Origin: an uncultured Corynebacterium sp.
Lineage (GTDB): Bacteria; Actinomycetota; Actinomycetes; Mycobacteriales; Mycobacteriaceae
Assembly (NCBI GenBank): GCA_943914355.1
Contig: CALUBS010000022.1
Span: 1-37,614 of the forward strand
Reading direction: 5' to 3'
Length of the DNA stretch: 37,614 nucleotides
The notes under the pieces were generated by a model that was given only the letters and a program-made list of their open reading frames with translations, was not told where the DNA came from and did not search any database. The position numbers and the translations under genes are program-made. Below are positions 1-8,195 of the stretch, piece by piece (positions within the stretch are counted from its first letter, which is position 1; the number at the start of each line of letters is the position of its first letter).

Positions 1-1
1 G

Positions 2-127
2 CTCGCCGCTACCCCCGCCGCGGAGTTAAAAACCACCCGCATATCCGTGCCGAATCGCACCAAGGCGTGGGTGGCCGCCCGTGCGGTGCGAGCGGTGCGT
101 GCGGTGCGTAGGCGCGCGGTGCGGTAA
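2..127 (+). CDS. crtB: Phytoene synthase, C-terminal fragment
   Basis: An open frame enters from the left edge and ends with TAA at 125-127, giving 41 residues. It contains the stretch LKTTRISVPNRTKAW, which resembles the C-terminal end of bacterial phytoene synthases (the RVSVPN...K segment). The last residues are an Arg/Val/Ala-rich tail encoded by repeated gcggtgcg units, so that simple repeat is coding. Phytoene synthase condenses two geranylgeranyl diphosphates to phytoene, the substrate of the next gene's product. crtI follows after 55 nt on the same strand, the usual crtB-crtI operon order. The identification rests on a short tail plus context. Most of the gene is outside the window. 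Confidence 0.62.
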   Translation, partial: LAATPAAELKTTRISVPNRTKAWVAARAVRAVRAVRRRAVR

Positions 128-182
128 TGCACCGCGCGTAGGTAAAGGACCCCGCCGAAGACTGAATCCTAAGGAGAACATC

Positions 183-1766
183 ATGCACGCCGTCGTCATC
201 GGGGCCGGCATCGCCGGCCTTGCCACCGCTGCCCTCCTCGGAAAAGAGGGCTATGAAGTTACCGTCGTAGACTCCCTAGACGAGGTCGGCGGGCGCGCGG
301 GCAGCTATGCGGAGGCTGGGTTCCGCTGGGATACCGGACCGTCCTGGTACCTCATGCCGGATGCCTTCGACCACTTCTTTTCCCTCTGCGGTACCTCGAC
401 AGAAAAGGAACTGGATCTAGTGGGACTCTCGCCGGATTACCGCGTCTATACCGGCGGCCCCGCCGAATCCGCTACTGGCACCGGCTCGCGCCCTACCCCC
501 GTGGATGTACATTCCGGGACCGATAATGTGGCCCAACTCTTCGAGTCGCTAGAACCAGGCGCGGGCAGCCAGGTGCGCAGCTATTTGGCAGATGCCAGCG
601 ACGCCTACCACGTAGCGCTCGATCACTTTTTGTACACCACATTTTCGGCGCCCTTGAACTTGGTGCATGCAGATATTCGGCATCGGCTAGCGCGGATTGC
701 AGCGCTGCTTACTACTAGCTTGCAAAAGCACGTCAACGGGCAATTTTCGGATACGCGCCTGCGACAGATCCTGAGCTACCCAGCGGTTTTTCTCTCCTCC
801 GAGCCTGCCGCGGCCCCAGCGCTGTATTCCCTTTTAAGCCATACTGACCTGGTGGAAGGTGTGCGCTACCCCCTCGGCGGATTCCACACGGTGGTGCAGG
901 CCATCTACCGCCAAGCGGAAAAATTCGGCGCCACGTTCCGCTTGGGTGAAGAGGTCACCGCCATCACCACCGCCGGCGGATCCTCCGCCCGCGCCACCGG
1001 CGTCCGCACAACGAACGGGCACATCGATGCCGATATTGTGGTCTCCGCCGCGGATTTGCACCATACCGAAAATCAGCTGCTGCCCCGGAAGCTGCGCACC
1101 TATCCGGAGCGCTACTGGGCCCGCCGCAATCCGGGGCTGGGTACCGTGGTGGTACTCGCCGGTGTGAAGGGGAAGCTCCCGCAGCTAGCTCACCACACCT
1201 TTTTGTTCAGCCAGGACTGGGACCCCGATTTCCGCGCAGTCTTTTCCGCGCCGGAAACGGAACGCCCCCTCGGCGCCTCTGAGTCCATCTACATTTCGAA
1301 GGTTTCGGCCACCGACGCGGATGTCGCACCAGAAGGCCACGAGAACTTGTTCTTCCTCATCCCCGTACCCGCTGCAGAAGCCTACGGGCACGGCGATGCC
1401 TACCATCCCGAGGCTTCCCCGCGCGTTGCTGCTATTGCAGATGCCGCCCTCGACCAGCTTTCCCGCACCGCCGATATTCCTGACTTCCGCGAGCGAATCA
1501 CCATCACGCGCAGCCTCGGACCAGCCGATTTTGCCGAGCGCTATCACTCCTGGTCAGGTGGAGCTTTGGGGCCAGCACATACGCTATTTCAATCTGCGTT
1601 CTTCCGCGGGCGCAATGCCTCGCGCAAGGTGGCCGGCCTCTACTACGCTGGTGCGACCACCGTGCCGGGTGTCGGCGTGCCGATGTGCCTGATTTCTGCA
1701 GAAAACATCATCAAGCGCCTGCGCGGCGATACCTCCGCTGGGCCGCTTCCCACAGATGGTACCTGA
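183..1766 (+). CDS. crtI: Phytoene desaturase (CrtI family)
   Basis: A 527-residue FAD-dependent carotenoid desaturase. The N-terminus has the dinucleotide-binding GAGIAG (residues 7-12) and the second flavin motif GGRAGS (36-41). The C-terminus carries the family signature GLYYAGATTVPGVGVPMC followed by SAENI. The length fits CrtI (about 490-550 residues). The enzyme introduces double bonds into phytoene at the membrane on the way to lycopene-type carotenoids. The ATG at 183 was chosen because AAGGAG lies just upstream (171-176) and the Rossmann fold begins at once; the open frame extends further upstream without a better start. It follows the crtB tail by 55 nt. A related diapophytoene or carotenoid oxidase role cannot be excluded by sequence alone. 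Confidence 0.9.
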   Translation: MHAVVIGAGIAGLATAALLGKEGYEVTVVDSLDEVGGRAGSYAEAGFRWDTGPSWYLMPDAFDHFFSLCGTSTEKELDLVGLSPDYRVYTGGPAESATGTGSRPTPVDVHSGTDNVAQLFESLEPGAGSQVRSYLADASDAYHVALDHFLYTTFSAPLNLVHADIRHRLARIAALLTTSLQKHVNGQFSDTRLRQILSYPAVFLSSEPAAAPALYSLLSHTDLVEGVRYPLGGFHTVVQAIYRQAEKFGATFRLGEEVTAITTAGGSSARATGVRTTNGHIDADIVVSAADLHHTENQLLPRKLRTYPERYWARRNPGLGTVVVLAGVKGKLPQLAHHTFLFSQDWDPDFRAVFSAPETERPLGASESIYISKVSATDADVAPEGHENLFFLIPVPAAEAYGHGDAYHPEASPRVAAIADAALDQLSRTADIPDFRERITITRSLGPADFAERYHSWSGGALGPAHTLFQSAFFRGRNASRKVAGLYYAGATTVPGVGVPMCLISAENIIKRLRGDTSAGPLPTDGT

Positions 1767-1807
1767 GAACACTAGGTATTCTTTGTCGCTCGCTCTTCGC
1801 GGCGCGG

Positions 1808-1968
1808 CCTCCGATGCGCAACGCCTCCCGTTCGGCCTCGATTGTGGAGCCTCTGATGCGCAACCTCCTTTGTGCAACCTCCGATGCAATAGGTCCTCGG
1901 TGATAACTGAGCAAACTCGGCCCTGAGATGTAGCTTTTTTCGCTCAGATATCACCGAGGAGGTTGCAC
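1808..1968. repeat. Repeat cluster with a long nested inverted repeat
   Basis: The gap between crtI and lysS (1767-2144, 378 nt) has no convincing gene. It holds short direct repeats: cctccgatgc at 1808-1817 and 1878-1887, and gatgcgcaac at 1813-1822 and 1855-1864. Inner arms cctcggtgataactgag (1895-1911) and ctcagatatcaccgagg (1943-1959) pair at 16 of 17 positions around a 31-nt loop. Outer arms gtgcaacct (1872-1880) and aggttgcac (1960-1968) pair perfectly. The structure has no terminal T-run matching a simple terminator for crtI. It could be a degenerate small repeat element, a structured RNA, or a transcription barrier between the two converging genes. Confidence 0.6.
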
Positions 1969-2048
1969 TTTTGTGAAACCGATAGAACTAGGCAGAAGTA
2001 GGCGTGCAACTCGGGCTGCGAGGAACACGCGGCGGGTGCAATGGGCAA

Positions 2049-2082
2049 ACAAAAAGGCTGCAGCCAAAGGAAGGCTGCAGCC
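2049..2082 (-). terminator. Intrinsic terminator of lysS
   Basis: On the minus strand two copies of GGCTGCAGCC (2073-2082 and 2056-2065) are separated by seven bases and followed by TTTTTG. This makes a 10-bp GC-rich stem with a U-tract, about 60 nt past the lysS stop codon. Each arm is itself a palindrome. Confidence 0.85.
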
Positions 2083-2144
2083 GGTGTCGGGGCGCTAACG
2101 GGTGCCTGCGTGGGTGAGCACCGAGTGGGGGCGCCGGGTATGGG

Positions 2145-3722
2145 CTACTTCTGTTCCGGCTTTACCAGCGGGAAGAGCACGGTTTCACGGATGCCGAGGC
2201 CGGTCAGGGCCATGAGCAGGCGGTCCATGCCCATGCCGGTACCGGCCGTGGGCGGCATGCCCTGTTCCATCGCGGCCAGGAAGTCCTCGTCCAAGACCAT
2301 GGCTTCCTCATCGCCGCCGGCGGCAAGGCGGGCCTGGTCCTCAAAGCGCTCGCGCTGGACGACGGGATCGACAAGCTCCGAGTAGCCGGTGGCCAGCTCG
2401 AAGCCGCGTACGTAGAGGTCCCACTTTTCGGTCACGCCGGGCTCGGAACGGTGCTGGCGGGTTAGCGGGGAGGTCTCGACCGGGAAGTTCTTCACAAAGA
2501 TGGGGCCTTCCAGTTGGTCCTCGCACAGGACCTCCCAGATTTCCTCCACCAGTTTGCCGTGGCCCCAGCCTTCGCCCTGCGGCACGTCGAGGCCGATGAC
2601 CTTGGCAATACCTTTAAGGGTCTCCACGTCGGTGTCGATGGTGACCTCCGGCTGGCCGGGGAACTTGCGCTGCAAGGCCTCGTTCAGGGACGGGTACATC
2701 TCGATTTCGGGCCATTGCTCGCCGCCGAAGTCGAAATCGGTGCCATCGGCAAGCGTGACGGTGGTAGAACCAAAGACCTCGCGGGCCACGGACTGGATGG
2801 ACTCGCGGGTCATGCGGGCGCAATCATTGTAATCGCCCCAGGCGGCGTAGGTCTCCAGCATGGCGAACTCCGGCGAGTGGGAGCGGTCCACGCCCTCATT
2901 GCGGAAGTTGCGGTTGATTTCAAAGACGCGGTCGATGCCACCGACGACGGCGCGCTTCAAGTACAGCTCCGGAGCAATGCGCAGGTAGAGGTCAATATCG
3001 AGCGCATTGGAGTGGGTGATAAACGGGCGAGCGGCCGCACCACCGTGCAGGGTCTGCAGCATCGGGGTTTCGATCTCTACAAAGTCCTGGCCTTCCAGGT
3101 AATTGCGCAGCGCACGCATGACCTTCACGCGCACCATGGCGTTCTTGCGGGCCTCTTCGCGGATAATGAGGTCGTTATAGCGCTGGCGCACGCGGGTATC
3201 TTCAGCCATATCCGCGAAGGACACCGGCAGCGGGCGCAGGGACTTGGCCGCCATGGTCCATTCCTCAGCCATGATGGACAGCTCGCCACGGCGGGACGCA
3301 ACCACGTGGCCGCTAACGGAGATGAAGTCGCCCAAATCCACATCGGACTTCCAGGCATCGAGGCGCTCCTTGCCCACCTTGGCCTGCGAAAGCATGGCCT
3401 GCATCTGGGTGCCATCGCCGTCCTGCAAGGTGGCAAAACACAGCTTGCCGGTATTGCGCATGAAGATAAGGCGGCCGGCAATAGCGTGGGTGACCTCGGT
3501 TTCCTCACCAGCGGCCAGGTAGGTCACGCCCTCTTCATTGCCCGGCTCTTCGCCCTCGGCCACTACGCGGAAATCACGGCGCAATTCCTTGAGGGAGATA
3601 GTGCGCTCGACGGATACCGGGTAGGCCTCCACGCCGGATTCGAGCAGGCGATCGCGCTTCTCGCGGCGGATGCGCAGCTGCTCAGGGACATCGTTTACTT
3701 CATTATTCTTCTGCTCGCTCAC
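2145..3722 (-). CDS. lysS: Lysine--tRNA ligase, class II
   Basis: A 525-residue cytoplasmic enzyme that charges tRNA-Lys. It has an N-terminal OB-fold anticodon-binding region (about 80-155). The class II core carries motif 2, [14 protein letters not shown] (273-286), and motif 3, [11 protein letters not shown], near 496-506. It ends in [10 protein letters not shown] as in bacterial LysRS. The start is a GTG at 3722; a TACCCT hexamer 8 nt upstream could be a leaderless -10 box, and no strong ribosome site is seen. In mycobacteria lysS lies just beyond the fol-panC cluster. Here the phoX-to-pepC block separates it from panC. It is divergent from phoX and convergent with crtI. Confidence 0.96.
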   Translation of the reverse strand: MSEQKNNEVNDVPEQLRIRREKRDRLLESGVEAYPVSVERTISLKELRRDFRVVAEGEEPGNEEGVTYLAAGEETEVTHAIAGRLIFMRNTGKLCFATLQDGDGTQMQAMLSQAKVGKERLDAWKSDVDLGDFISVSGHVVASRRGELSIMAEEWTMAAKSLRPLPVSFADMAEDTRVRQRYNDLIIREEARKNAMVRVKVMRALRNYLEGQDFVEIETPMLQTLHGGAAARPFITHSNALDIDLYLRIAPELYLKRAVVGGIDRVFEINRNFRNEGVDRSHSPEFAMLETYAAWGDYNDCARMTRESIQSVAREVFGSTTVTLADGTDFDFGGEQWPEIEMYPSLNEALQRKFPGQPEVTIDTDVETLKGIAKVIGLDVPQGEGWGHGKLVEEIWEVLCEDQLEGPIFVKNFPVETSPLTRQHRSEPGVTEKWDLYVRGFELATGYSELVDPVVQRERFEDQARLAAGGDEEAMVLDEDFLAAMEQGMPPTAGTGMGMDRLLMALTGLGIRETVLFPLVKPEQK

Positions 3723-3803
3723 GTTAGCCTAGGGTAGTCGATCCCGCCCGCTACCCGCGATTTGGCCCATAGCGCCCCTACCCCGGGAAAGATTTACGCA
3801 TAG

Positions 3804-3859
3804 TTCACTTCGCTGTCACCTCAAGGCCAACGCACTGTTACTGGCATCCCCTTATATAT
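3804..3859 (+). promoter_or_regulatory. Candidate PhoX promoter with a two-part PHO-type box
   Basis: A TATATAT element (3853-3859) is a plausible -10 box about 55 nt before the phoX start. Just upstream of the expected -35 position lie two TCAC cores, GTTCAC (3803-3808) and TGTCAC (3814-3819), spaced exactly 11 bp. Phosphate-response regulators of corynebacteria and mycobacteria bind tandem TCAC-containing repeats with about one helical turn between them, so position and spacing fit an activator site. The match is short and unproven. Confidence 0.35.
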
Positions 3860-3912
3860 ATGGCTGACCCCATGTCTTATCAATATTTTCGACCTTCTTT
3901 GGAGCAGTAATA

Positions 3913-6015
3913 ATGGCGCTTAAAGGCCGCAACCTTCTCTCTAGTCTCTTCGCATCCTCTCGTTCCAGCTTGACGTGCACCTACAAGTGCGGCAATGCCT
4001 GCTTCGGTGAATGTGAGAACAAGTCTGATAACCCATACTTCGGTGACCAGTTCTCCCGCCGTACCGCTCTGCGCGCGGGCAGCTTGTCCGTAGTAACCGT
4101 CGGCGGCGGCGCCGCGTTGGCTGCCTGCTCCAACCCGGATGAAGTCTCCAATGAAGCCTCTTCCTCCGAGGCCAAGGGGGGCAAGACTTCCGAGGCCAAT
4201 GTAGAACTCACCTCCGCAGAGGGTATGAAGTTTGACCCAGTTGAGCCGAACGAAAAGGACGAAGTAGTCATCCCGGATGGCTATAAGCAGTCCGTTCTCA
4301 TCGCCTGGGGAGACCCGCTGTTCAAGGATGCGCCAGAGTTTGATGATAAGAACCAGACGGCCGAGGCCGCCGAGAAGCAGTTCGGCTTCAATAACGACTT
4401 CGCCGGACTTATCGAGCACCCGGATGATGACAATCGCCTTATCTACGTCTGCTCCCACGAGTACACCACCGAGCCGCAGATGTTCCCCAACTACGATGCG
4501 GATAACCCCACCGAAGAGCAGGCCAAGATTGGTTGGGCGGGCCACGGCCACTCCATCGTGGAGGTGTCCAAGGTGGGCAATACCGGTGAACTCAAGCGCG
4601 AGTTTGGTCCGCTTAACCGCCGCATCACCGCCACGACCGAGTTCACTCTGGTTGGCCCAGCAGCCGGCTCCGAGTTTGTGAAGACCTCCGCCGATAAGAC
4701 CGGCAAGCAGGTCAAGGGCACCCTGAATAACTGCTCCGGCGGCATCACTCCGTGGAACACCATGCTCTCCGGCGAGGAGAACTTTGACCAGTACTTCGCT
4801 CACGCCAACCTGGATGACAAGAAGGCACAGGAATCCCTTGAGCGCTTCGGCATGGAAGATGGTGAATCCGAGCGCAAGTGGGAGCGCTTTGATAAGCGCT
4901 TCGACGTCTCCAAGGAACCGAATGAGCCCAACCGCTTCGGCTGGATCGTAGAAATTAACCCACTGGACCCGGAGTCCACCCCGGTCAAGCACACCGCGCT
5001 TGGACGCTTCAAACACGAGGCCGGCAATATTCACATCGCTTCCGATGGCACCGTCGTGTGCTACTCCGGCGATGACTCCCGCTTCGAGTACATCTACAAG
5101 TTCATCTCCACCAAGAAGTACGAAGAAGGCAACATCGAGCACAACCTCAGCATCTTGGACCACGGCGCCTTGTACGTGGCCAAGATGGAAGGCAACTCCC
5201 CAGAAGATGAGATCGACGGTTCCGGCGTACTGCCAGAGGACGGTGCCTTCGACGGCGAAGGTAAGTGGATCAAGCTGCTGACCTCCGATACGGAGAACAA
5301 CAAATTCGAGTCCCACGTCGATGGCATGTCCGCCGAAGAGGTTGCCGTCTACACCCGCGAGGCCGCCGATAAGGTGGGCGCTACCAAGATGGACCGCCCT
5401 GAAGATATGCAGGTCCACCCAGACTCTGAGAAGGTCTACGTGGCCCTGACCAATAACTCCTACCGCGGTGCTACCGGCGAAAACGCCAAGAAGAACAAGG
5501 AAGATCCGATGGAGTGGGCTCCCGTCAAGGAAAATAAGAACGGTCTGGTCATGGAGATTGAAGATGACCACGCTGGTGAAAAGTTCACCTGGAATCTCTT
5601 CCTGGTCTGTGGCGATCCGAAGGAGGCCAATACCTACTTCGGTGGCTTTGACAAGGAGAAGGTATCCCCAATTTCCTGCCCGGATAACTTGGCCTTTGAT
5701 AACCACGGCAATATGTGGATTTCCACCGACGGCAACGCGCTCGAGTCCAACGACGGCCTCTACGCCGTAACCACCGAGGGCGATACCCGCGGTGAGCTCA
5801 AGTGCTTCCTGACCGTGCCGGCGGGCGCCGAGACCTGCGGCCCCATCGTCACCGATGAGCGCGTGATGGTCAACGTCCAGCACCCAGGCGAAACCGATGA
5901 CGCCACCTTTGAAAAGCAAACCTCCCACTGGCCAGAGGGGGGCACGTCCACCCCACGCCCAGCAGTGGTTGTGGTGTGGAAGAAGGACGGAAATATCGGC
6001 GTCGATAAGAATTAA
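3913..6015 (+). CDS. phoX: PhoX-family alkaline phosphatase, Tat-exported
   Basis: A 700-residue extracytoplasmic phosphatase of the PhoX/DUF839 family, enzymes that use calcium and iron to release phosphate from organic phosphoesters. A twin-arginine motif SRRTALRA begins at residue 48 and leads into a hydrophobic stretch ending in LAAC (69-72), so Cys72 may be a lipoprotein site. Family segments include CSGGITPWNTMLSGEENFD, MDRPEDMQVHP and SCPDNLAFDNHGNMW. The N-terminus before the Tat motif has four cysteines (residues 22-34), a pattern I recall from other actinobacterial PhoX proteins. The gene has its own promoter region and terminator, so it is probably monocistronic and phosphate-regulated. 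Confidence 0.9.
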   Translation: MALKGRNLLSSLFASSRSSLTCTYKCGNACFGECENKSDNPYFGDQFSRRTALRAGSLSVVTVGGGAALAACSNPDEVSNEASSSEAKGGKTSEANVELTSAEGMKFDPVEPNEKDEVVIPDGYKQSVLIAWGDPLFKDAPEFDDKNQTAEAAEKQFGFNNDFAGLIEHPDDDNRLIYVCSHEYTTEPQMFPNYDADNPTEEQAKIGWAGHGHSIVEVSKVGNTGELKREFGPLNRRITATTEFTLVGPAAGSEFVKTSADKTGKQVKGTLNNCSGGITPWNTMLSGEENFDQYFAHANLDDKKAQESLERFGMEDGESERKWERFDKRFDVSKEPNEPNRFGWIVEINPLDPESTPVKHTALGRFKHEAGNIHIASDGTVVCYSGDDSRFEYIYKFISTKKYEEGNIEHNLSILDHGALYVAKMEGNSPEDEIDGSGVLPEDGAFDGEGKWIKLLTSDTENNKFESHVDGMSAEEVAVYTREAADKVGATKMDRPEDMQVHPDSEKVYVALTNNSYRGATGENAKKNKEDPMEWAPVKENKNGLVMEIEDDHAGEKFTWNLFLVCGDPKEANTYFGGFDKEKVSPISCPDNLAFDNHGNMWISTDGNALESNDGLYAVTTEGDTRGELKCFLTVPAGAETCGPIVTDERVMVNVQHPGETDDATFEKQTSHWPEGGTSTPRPAVVVVWKKDGNIGVDKN

Positions 6016-6040
6016 ACGCCACTCGGTTTAAGCACCCACC

Positions 6041-6080
6041 GCGCGGCCCTCGTTCCTCTCGGAGCAGGGGCCGTGCTTTT
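6041..6080 (+). terminator. Intrinsic terminator of phoX
   Basis: GCGCGGCCC (6041-6049) pairs with GGGCCGTGC (6068-6076), allowing one G-U pair, and is followed by TTTT. It lies 26 nt after the phoX stop codon and isolates phoX from the cstA operon. Confidence 0.75.
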
Positions 6081-6242
6081 CGTCTATCCACTGCGACTGA
6101 ACTAAGAGGTGTACTCCGACCCGCCTGCCAAATATAAATCTGCCCACCGGTCTCCCCCACAAGCAAATAGATACGTGAGTTATGGCATACTGTCCGCACG
6201 TGTGAGACACGCCACCTTCCCGCCTATGAGGAGACACACACT

Positions 6243-7954
6243 ATGAACTCTCTTGTCCTCGCCATTGTCGGCATCGCGATGATGGCCGCCGGCTACCTGC
6301 TCTATTCCAAGTTCCTGGGCAAGAGCATCTTCCGGTTATCTGAGAACTACACCACCCCAGCGCACCGCCTCAAAGACGGCGTGGATTATGTTCCCACCAA
6401 TAAATATGTGCTGTGGGGCCACCACTTCACCTCCGTGGCGGGTGCGGCACCGATTATCGGCCCGGCAGTGGCCGTCATTTGGGGCTGGCTCCCGGCATTC
6501 CTGTGGGTCACGTTAGGCACCTTCTTCATCGCCGGCATGCACGACTTGGGTGCGCTGTGGGCCTCGCAGCGACACAAGGGTCAGTCGATTGGTACGTTGT
6601 CGGGGCGCTACATCGGCAAGCGCGGGCGCAACCTCTTCCTCATCGTGATCTTCTTGCTGCTGCTCATGGTCAATGCCGCGTTCGCCGTGGTGATTTCGAA
6701 CCTGCTTATTTCCACGCCCTCGGCGGTCATTCCTACGTGGGGTGCCATTGCCGTCGCGCTGCTGATTGGCCAGGCCATCTACCGCCTGAACTGGAACCTG
6801 CCGCTGGTCTCCCTCGTGGGCGTGGTGGCGCTGTACTCGCTGATGGTTTTGGGCGACCGCTTCCCGGTCGTGTTGCCAGAGACGGTCCTGGGCATTCCCG
6901 CCAACGGCGTGTGGATCATCCTGCTATTTATCTACGCCTTCATCGCCTCGCTGCTGCCGGTGTGGGTGCTGCTCCAGCCGCGCGATTACATCAATGGCCT
7001 GCAGCTTTTCGTGGGTCTTATCATCTTGTACGGCTCCTTCCTCATCACCCGTCCGGAGCTTGCCGCCCCTGCCGTGCGCGAGAACGTTCCTGACGGGACC
7101 CCGGGGATTTTCCCGCTGCTTTTGTCACCATCGCCTGCGGCGCCATCTCTGGCTTCCACGGCATCGTGGCCTCGGGTACCTCGTCTAAGCAGATTGATAA
7201 GGAAACCGATGTCCGCTTCGTGGGTTACTTCGGCGCTGTGGGCGAGGGACTGTTGGCGCTCGGCACCATCATCGCCACCACCGCTGGCTTTAAAACCCTG
7301 GCGAATTGGGAGGAAATCTACGCCGAGTGGAACGCCGGCGGCGTCAATGCCTTCGTGCAAGGCGGCGGCGCGCTGATGAACGAGGGCTTGGGCATTCCCA
7401 CCTCGCTGTCTGCCACCATCCTGGCGACCATGGCCGTGCTCTTCGCCGCCACCACCATGGACTCCGGCGTGCGCCTGCAGCGCATCGTGGTCCAGGAAAT
7501 TGGCGAGATCATGGGTATCCGCATCACGGCCCTAGTCTCTACCATCATCGCGGTGGGCCTGGCCTTCGGCCTGACCTTCTCTGCGGGCGCGGACGGCTCC
7601 GGCGGCATGACCATCTGGCCGCTCTTCGGTACCACCAACCAGCTCATGGCCAGCCTGTCCTTGGCCATCGTCGTGGTCATCCTCACCCATCTGCGTCGGC
7701 CTACCCTGCCGGTTATCATCCCGCTCATCTTCGTCACCATCATGTCTCTGTGGGCAGCGCTGCTACAGCTCAAGTCCCTGTTCGCGGATCAGAACTGGCT
7801 GCTCTTCGGCATGGACGTCGTCATCGTCATCGCCTCCATCTGGGTCATCGTGGAGTCGATCGGCGCTATCTCCAACGCGCGCAAGGAACCGCCGCTGGAG
7901 TGGACCGACGACGATTCCGACGCTCCCCTTCCCCAGCATGCTCGACAAGCTTAA
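6243..7954 (+). pseudogene. cstA: CstA-family transporter, interrupted by a one-base frameshift
   Basis: A polytopic carbon-starvation (CstA) family protein; characterised relatives import pyruvate or peptides. The first frame gives the N-terminal half with YVLWGHHFTSVAGAAPIIGPA and LLPVWVLLQPRDYINGLQ. After about residue 293 family similarity continues in another frame with VTIACGAISGFHGIVASGT and WPLFGTTNQLMASLSL. The switch falls at TTTT (7120-7123), where a fifth T would restore one frame of about 570 residues. There is no classical slippery heptamer. AGGAG lies 9-13 nt before the ATG. The end overlaps the next gene by 17 nt. I list it as disrupted in this sequence. A homopolymer sequencing error is at least as likely as real inactivation, because both halves are otherwise well preserved. 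Confidence 0.9.
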
Positions 7955-8195
7955 GGCCTTCGGTGCGGGGCTCAACGAGTTCTACCAAGCCCCGTACCGC
8001 GCCGTCTTTGCCAAGGCCCAGCAGCAAGAAGATGACCTTTTTATGATGCTGGTGGCCTCGGAGGCGCTCGGCATCCCCAACCCCGCCAGCTACTACACGC
8101 TGGAGCTTTTGCCGCTGGTTTACGAAGATTTCCACGCCTGGCACACGCGCATGGGCATGGATAAATCACCCTTGGAGAATATTCAATGCTGCTAG
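7938..8195 (+). CDS. Small CstA-associated protein ending in Cys-Cys (cory-CC-star type)
   Basis: An 85-residue protein without a signal peptide or clear membrane segment. It is rich in aromatic and acidic residues and ends in IQCC-stop. I recall an NCBI family called cory-CC-star: small corynebacterial proteins with a terminal Cys-Cys, encoded next to an ArsA/Get3-type ATPase, which fits exactly. In enterobacteria, CstA and BtsT are followed by small partners (YbdD/YjiX) that also end in Cys-Cys and are needed for transport, so an analogous partner role is inferred. The start overlaps the cstA end by 17 nt and the stop overlaps the ATPase start by 10 nt, so translation is probably coupled. 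No ribosome site of its own is seen. Confidence 0.8.
   Translation: MLDKLKAFGAGLNEFYQAPYRAVFAKAQQQEDDLFMMLVASEALGIPNPASYYTLELLPLVYEDFHAWHTRMGMDKSPLENIQCC

Noticed and set aside
88..124. Tandem gcggtgcg-type repeat near the left edge
   Set aside because: It encodes the Val-Arg-Ala-rich C-terminus of CrtB in an open frame, so it is coding low complexity, not a separate repeat element.
3880..5928. A 682-codon open frame antisense to phoX
   Set aside because: It is created by strong codon bias in phoX on the other strand; it has no ribosome site, a Gly/Val/Leu-rich make-up without family motifs, and phoX itself is unmistakable.
7116..7126. Programmed -1 frameshift in cstA
   Set aside because: A -1 shift would join the frames, but the site gctttt lacks a slippery X-XXY-YYZ heptamer and no strong downstream stem was evident; the homopolymer explanation also covers three other sites.
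8193..8195. TAG of the Cys-Cys protein read through as pyrrolysine or a fusion to the ATPase
   Set aside because: The ATPase is in a different frame and has its own ribosome site and ATG; nothing suggests recoding.
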